From: Nostoc sp. PA-18-2419
GTDB taxonomy: Bacteria > Cyanobacteriota > Cyanobacteriia > Cyanobacteriales > Nostocaceae
Direction of reading: 5' to 3'
DNA: 58,029 bases
Assembly: GCF_005869855.1 (NCBI RefSeq)
Contig: NZ_SZNH01000007.1
Location: 120,418-178,446 of the forward strand
A program made the position numbers and the translations under genes. Shown here one piece after another: positions 54,638-58,029 of the stretch; within the stretch, counting starts at the first letter, position 1; the number at the start of each line of letters is the position of its first letter. The notes below the pieces were generated by a model that saw only the letters and a list, made by a program, of their open reading frames with translations, searched no databases and was not told where the DNA came from.

Positions 54638-56182
54638 ATGGTAAGAAAGTCTTTTGCTGGCATAAATCTCAAATTTCGCTTCAGAACAATTCAAAATCTC
54701 AGATCACAAATTCCAAATGGCAAGAGGCTTATTTATGCGTTGGTTGGGGCTTTTGCTTTTTTACTTTTAACTTTTAACTTTTCTGTGGCGGCGACAGTAG
54801 AGGCGAAGCATTACACAGAGTTACAGCTACCACCGCTACCTGAGATTAAGATACCTAAGTATGAGCGGTTTGTGCTGCAAAACGGCATGGTTGTCTATTT
54901 GATGGAGGATCGCGAGTTACCCTTGGTGAAGGGTACGGCGTTGGTCAGGACTGGGAATCGTTTGGAACCCTTGGAAAAAGTCGGTTTGGCTGGTTTTACA
55001 GGCGCGGTGATGCGGACTGGCGGAACTACGAAGCATTCGCCCGATGAACTCAATGAGATATTAGAACAACGGGCGGCGTCGGTGGAAACTAGTATTAGTG
55101 AAACAGCCGGTAGTGGAAGTTTTGATGCGCTCAGTGAAGATTTAGAAACGGTGTTTGGGCTATTTGCTGAAGTATTGCGATCGCCTGTATTTGCTCAAGA
55201 AAAGCTAGATTTGGCAAAAACCCAAGCTAGAGGTAGTATTGCGCGACGCAATGACGACCCAAGTGGAATTGCTAGTCGAGAATTTCGCAAGTTGCTGTAT
55301 GGCAAAGATAGCCCTTATGGTCGCACCACAGAGTATGCAACGGTAGACCGAATTGAGCGTGAGGATTTGCTCAAGTTTTATCAGCAGTATTTTTACCCGA
55401 ATAATATGATTTTGGGGATTGTGGGGGATTTCGACGCCAAGAAAATGCGATCGCTCGTTCAAGCTAAATTTGGCGACTGGAAGCCAAACCCTAAAATTGC
55501 CAAACCCCAATTACCAGAGGTTTCGCCAGCTAATAGTGGCGGAGTGTTTTTTGTCAATCAGCCGCAACTCACGCAAAGTAGTGTGTTGCTCGGACATTTA
55601 GGCGGACAGCTCGACAGTCCAGATTATCCAGCGTTGAGTGTATTGAACGATGTGTTGAATGGGTTTGGCGGACGCTTATTTAATGAAGTGCGATCGCGCC
55701 AAGGTATAGCTTATTCTGTATACGGCGTTTGGAGTCCCCGTTACGATTATCCGGGAATGTTCATTGCTGGTGGACAAACGCGATCGGATGCTACTGTGCA
55801 GTTTGTCGTCGCTTTACAAGCGGAAATTAAGCGCATCCAAGCTCAAACAGTCACACCAAAGGAACTAGCTTTTGCCAAAGAATCTACCCTCAACTCCTTT
55901 GTATTCAACTTCCAAGACCCCGGTCAAACCTTATCACGGTTGATGCAATACGAATATTACGGCTATCCGGCTGATTTCCTCTTTCGCTATCAAAAAGCTG
56001 TCGCCGCCACTACAGCCGCCGATGTGCAACGGGTAGCACGAAAATACCTCAAGCCAGAAAATATCGTGACTTTAGTGGTGGGAAATCAAACTGCCATTCA
56101 ACCGCCTTTGACACAGCTAGCTGCACAGGTAACACCAATAGATGTCACAATTCCTAACTCACAACCACAAGTCAAAAATTAA
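54638..56182 (+). CDS. M16 family protein, inactive partner subunit
   Basis: 514 residues. Hydrophobic N-terminal segment (LIYALVGAFAFLLLTFNFSV), then two M16 domains. At the place of HxxEH it reads GFTGAVMRTGGT, so no zinc site. The C-terminal R/Y motif is present (NEVRSRQGIAYSVYG). It completes the substrate chamber for the active subunit encoded just upstream. Confidence 0.92.
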   Translation: MVRKSFAGINLKFRFRTIQNLRSQIPNGKRLIYALVGAFAFLLLTFNFSVAATVEAKHYTELQLPPLPEIKIPKYERFVLQNGMVVYLMEDRELPLVKGTALVRTGNRLEPLEKVGLAGFTGAVMRTGGTTKHSPDELNEILEQRAASVETSISETAGSGSFDALSEDLETVFGLFAEVLRSPVFAQEKLDLAKTQARGSIARRNDDPSGIASREFRKLLYGKDSPYGRTTEYATVDRIEREDLLKFYQQYFYPNNMILGIVGDFDAKKMRSLVQAKFGDWKPNPKIAKPQLPEVSPANSGGVFFVNQPQLTQSSVLLGHLGGQLDSPDYPALSVLNDVLNGFGGRLFNEVRSRQGIAYSVYGVWSPRYDYPGMFIAGGQTRSDATVQFVVALQAEIKRIQAQTVTPKELAFAKESTLNSFVFNFQDPGQTLSRLMQYEYYGYPADFLFRYQKAVAATTAADVQRVARKYLKPENIVTLVVGNQTAIQPPLTQLAAQVTPIDVTIPNSQPQVKN

Positions 56183-56223
56183 TTTTGTTTGGAAGTACCT
56201 AAATACGTGAAAACTGCTATAAG

Positions 56224-56246
56224 CCTCTCCCTGAAGCGGGGAGAGG
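56224..56246. repeat. Dispersed hairpin CCTCTCCC/GGGGAGAGG, second copy
   Basis: Same stem as at 21200-21222 with loop TGAAGC. Lies 42 bp after the M16 gene. The remainder of the 266-bp gap to 56448 is A+T-rich and holds the promoter of the next gene. Confidence 0.65.
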
Positions 56247-56448
56247 TTTAGAGAGAAGTTATTCAATATTTATCTAATTCACTTTATTTTATGGACAAAT
56301 TTACAGTATTTTTGTCTATATTTTTACTCTCTCAAGCTTAATTTTTTCAATTAGTATTTCACAATGAAAGAGAGAAATTATGAATTTATAGCTTAATGCT
56401 ATCTAAAGCTATATTAAATAATTTCATTATGTTTTAGGAGGCAATCAA

Positions 56449-56676
56449 ATGACGAGAATAATAATATCAAACCTACAAGTTCCTAATAGTGAAGAGAATC
56501 TGCTCACTGAACTAACCATTTGGCAAATGAGAAGTGTAGAGGGCGGAATCAGAAGAATAACCAAGGAAGATAATTCCGGAATGCTTTCATCAGAGAATAT
56601 AAAACAGACTGTTAGTGATTGGTTAGCTAACATAGATAAACAGATCGTAGATCTGCGAAATCAGCTTAGTGTTTAA
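56449..56676 (+). CDS. Small peptide with double-glycine-type leader
   Basis: 75 residues, preceded by AGGAGG 8 nt before the ATG. The N-terminal 33 residues (ISNLQVPNSEENLLTELT, IWQMRSVEGG) follow the pattern of leaders cut after Gly-Gly by peptidase-containing ABC exporters: an acidic amphipathic helix with hydrophobic spacing, ending EGG at 31-33. The remaining 42 residues are polar and Cys-free. A perfect-palindrome terminator follows, so it is a one-gene transcript. No exporter is in the window. Assignment is from the leader pattern only. Confidence 0.6.
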   Translation: MTRIIISNLQVPNSEENLLTELTIWQMRSVEGGIRRITKEDNSGMLSSENIKQTVSDWLANIDKQIVDLRNQLSV

Positions 56677-56711
56677 CAATAATGTTGAACACGGAAAATT
56701 TCATATTACTT

Positions 56712-56750
56712 AAAAACCTGCGCTCTTAATTAAGAGCGCAGGTTTTTTAT
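56712..56750. terminator. Perfect-palindrome bidirectional terminator
   Basis: AAAAACCTGCGCTCTTAA and its exact complement form a 36-bp perfect palindrome (56712-56747) flanked by A and T runs, so it can terminate in either direction. It closes the 56449 gene. Confidence 0.9.
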
Positions 56751-56968
56751 TTAGATATTTTTGCAATTCCTTGAAATCAACAAAATTATTGAGGCATTGG
56801 TTAAATTACAGCATGATTCAGATTCATAGTCGATAAAACTGAAAAATTTTATAAATATTACCAATTTATTTAACTCATACAGAAAGACTTAACCCATATA
56901 TTAATGTCTTACCAATCAGGTTTTCGAGCTTGAATTTTCTAATTTTTATCAATAAAAATGGAATCAGT
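56751..56968. other. A+T-rich region before the peptide array
   Basis: No gene seen. The promoter of the first array copy is expected here; homology to the inter-copy spacers begins only at about 56965. Confidence 0.45.
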
Positions 56969-56992
56969 AGTTAAGCAATACACAGCTTAATT
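56969..56992. promoter_or_regulatory. Conserved hairpin upstream of peptide copy 1
   Basis: AGTTAAGC, 8-nt loop AATACACA, GCTTAATT: 8-bp stem with one G-T pair, 47 bp before the start. Same loop in all three copies. Confidence 0.65.
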
Positions 56993-57039
56993 CGCAGCCA
57001 AATTCTGGTCAGTTGTGATAATTATCTTAGGAGAAAATT

Positions 57040-57300
57040 ATGGCAAATATCGCTCTTTCTCAACTAAATACCACTGGTTCTGAACTGTTTCAAGATTCTG
57101 AAAGCTTCCTCAACGACCTCAACAATGTAGATTCCATCACGATTTATGGTGGTGGTAGTGATGTTTCTAATGTTGCCGAAGGTCTAGACCCACTTTTAGC
57201 TTACGGTGTTAAGGGACAAGAGTTCGGATTGTTAGCCTTTGGCGCTAGCTTGACTGCACACATCGTCAAGTCATTCAGCGACGCAACTAATTATTTCTAA
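57040..57300 (+). CDS. Secreted-peptide precursor, array copy 1
   Basis: 86 residues, AGGAGA ribosome site. Leader-like half 1-38 (LFQDSESFLNDLNNVDSITIYGG) resembles double-glycine leaders with an acidic amphipathic helix; the putative core 39-86 is Gly/Ala/hydrophobic (LLAYG, GLLAFGASLTAHIVKSFS) with no Cys and ends in an aromatic residue (NYF). Likely a bacteriocin-like or signalling peptide; the exact class is unknown. First of three tandem copies. Confidence 0.65.
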   Translation: MANIALSQLNTTGSELFQDSESFLNDLNNVDSITIYGGGSDVSNVAEGLDPLLAYGVKGQEFGLLAFGASLTAHIVKSFSDATNYF

Positions 57301-57344
57301 AGTACTACTGAGCTAGATTGCTCTGTGGGACTTTTGCAATTAGC

Positions 57345-57368
57345 GATTAAGCAATACACAGCTTGATC
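57345..57368. promoter_or_regulatory. Conserved hairpin upstream of peptide copy 2
   Basis: GATTAAGC, AATACACA, GCTTGATC: 8-bp stem with one T-G pair, 46 bp before the start. The outermost pair is G-C here but A-T in copy 1. Confidence 0.65.
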
Positions 57369-57414
57369 GCAGCAAAATTCTACTCAACTGTGACAATTAT
57401 CTGAGGAGAAAATT

Positions 57415-57675
57415 ATGGCAAGTATCGCTCTTTCTCAACTAAATACCACTGGTTCTGAACTGTTCCAAGATTCTGAAAGCTTTCTCAACGACCTCAACAA
57501 TGTAGATTCCATCACAATTTATGGTGGTGGTAGTGATGTTTCTAGTGTTGCCGAAGGTCTAGACCCACTTTTAGCTTACGGCATTAAGGGACAAGAGTTC
57601 GGATTGTTAGCCTTTGGCGCTAGCTTGACTGCACACATCGTCAAGTCATTCAGCGACGCAACTAATTATTACTAA
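57415..57675 (+). CDS. Secreted-peptide precursor, array copy 2
   Basis: 86 residues, differing from copy 1 at N3S, N44S, V57I and F86Y. GAGGAGA ribosome site at the same distance. The preceding and following spacers are nearly identical to each other, so each copy brings its own control sequence. Confidence 0.65.
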   Translation: MASIALSQLNTTGSELFQDSESFLNDLNNVDSITIYGGGSDVSSVAEGLDPLLAYGIKGQEFGLLAFGASLTAHIVKSFSDATNYY

Positions 57676-57719
57676 ACTACTACTGAGCTAGATTGCTCTG
57701 TGGGACTTTTGCAATTAGC

Positions 57720-57743
57720 GATTAAGCAATACACAGCTTAATC
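57720..57743. promoter_or_regulatory. Conserved hairpin upstream of peptide copy 3
   Basis: GATTAAGC, AATACACA, GCTTAATC: perfect 8-bp stem, 46 bp before the start. Confidence 0.68.
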
Positions 57744-57789
57744 GCAGCAAAATTTTACTCAACTGTGACAATTATCTGAGGAGAAAATT

Positions 57790-58029
57790 ATGGCAAGTAT
57801 CGCTCTTTCTCAACTAAATACTACTGGTTCTGAACTGTTTCAAGATTCTGAAAGCTTTCTCAACGACCTCAACAATGTAGATTCCATCACGATTTATGGT
57901 GGTGGTAGTGATGTTTCTAGTGTTGCCGATGGTCTAGGCCCACTTTTAGCTTACGGCATTAAGGGACAAGAGTTCGGATTGTTAGCCTTTGGCGCTAGCT
58001 TGACTGCACACATCGTCAAGTCATTCAGC
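57790..58029 (+). CDS. Secreted-peptide precursor, array copy 3 (3' end outside window)
   Basis: The visible 80 codons match copy 2 except E47D and D50G, both in the putative core; the other base changes from copy 2 are silent. The gene runs off the window, so the array may continue. Confidence 0.65.
   Translation, partial: MASIALSQLNTTGSELFQDSESFLNDLNNVDSITIYGGGSDVSSVADGLGPLLAYGIKGQEFGLLAFGASLTAHIVKSFS

Larger units (their letters stand above)
56969..58029 (+). repeat. Tandem array with a 375-bp unit (gene plus spacer)
   Basis: Starts at 57040, 57415 and 57790 are exactly 375 bp apart. Unit: hairpin, 46-47 bp leader, 261-bp gene, short tail. Identity is very high, meaning recent duplication or gene conversion. 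Confidence 0.92.

Noticed and set aside
54638-56182. Second catalytic M16 peptidase
   Set aside because: The zinc-binding HxxEH is absent (GFTGAV instead), so it is called the inactive partner.
57040-58029. Lanthipeptide, microviridin, cyanobactin or Nif11-type precursors
   Set aside because: The cores lack Cys and the diagnostic motifs of these classes, and no modifying enzyme is in the window. Only the double-glycine-like leader is supported.
1-58029. Prophage, integron or large mobile island
   Set aside because: No integrase, transposase, phage structural gene or tRNA attachment site was found; gene content is mostly conserved cyanobacterial.

Overview
The window comes from a filamentous, heterocyst-forming type cyanobacterium close to Nostoc/Anabaena. 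The evidence is the frequent HIP1 octamer GCGATCGC, many Nostoc-style intergenic repeats (heptanucleotide tandem repeats, hairpins, small inverted-repeat elements), a complete hmp locus for hormogonium motility, a SufR-controlled sufBCDS operon and a carboxysome-type shell protein. It looks chromosomal. I saw no transposase, phage module, CRISPR array, rRNA or tRNA.

Layout. 1-1004: 3' part of tilS. 1096-14336: hmpF facing away from hmpABCDE, a chemotaxis-like system steering type IV pili. 14579-20969: a Uma2 gene broken by one stop codon, a prolyl oligopeptidase and a fused two-domain M16 peptidase. 21784-23148: a two-gene minus-strand operon pairing a SLOG (LSDAT-like) nucleotide-sensor protein with a DUF4231/SLATT membrane protein, a combination predicted to work in nucleotide-triggered stress or defence responses. 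23483-27497: a lone ABC ATPase, a TPR protein, a YbjQ protein and membrane or hypothetical proteins. 27635-33630: sufR divergent from sufB-sufC-sufD-sufS, with two SufR boxes between. 33798-37472: ABC exporter, lumenal-type protein, CcmK-like shell protein, ChuX-like protein. 37530-41218: ffh-rpsP-khpA-phoH on the minus strand. 41411-52817: mixed genes, including a periplasmic binding protein paired with a Cache-HAMP-GGDEF diguanylate cyclase, aminopeptidase P, PhzF and a PhzF relic, DUF29, DUF4332, a histidine phosphatase and a TetR regulator. 52970-56182: a split active/inactive M16 pair.

The least familiar part is the right edge. At 56449 there is a small peptide with a double-glycine-type leader. 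From 57040 there are three near-identical 86-residue peptide genes repeated at exactly 375 bp, the third cut by the window end. Each carries a double-glycine-like leader, a Cys-free core and the same hairpin 46-47 bp upstream of its start. Among copies, changes in the leader half are mostly synonymous and changes in the core mostly alter the protein. This looks like an expanding family of secreted peptides, with export genes probably outside the window.

Several repeats touch genes: a 51-residue tandem repeat inside HmpE, repeat-like in-frame insertions in tilS and an M16 gene, a small inverted-repeat element inside the suf operon, and a 21-bp minisatellite that reads as a heptapeptide repeat.
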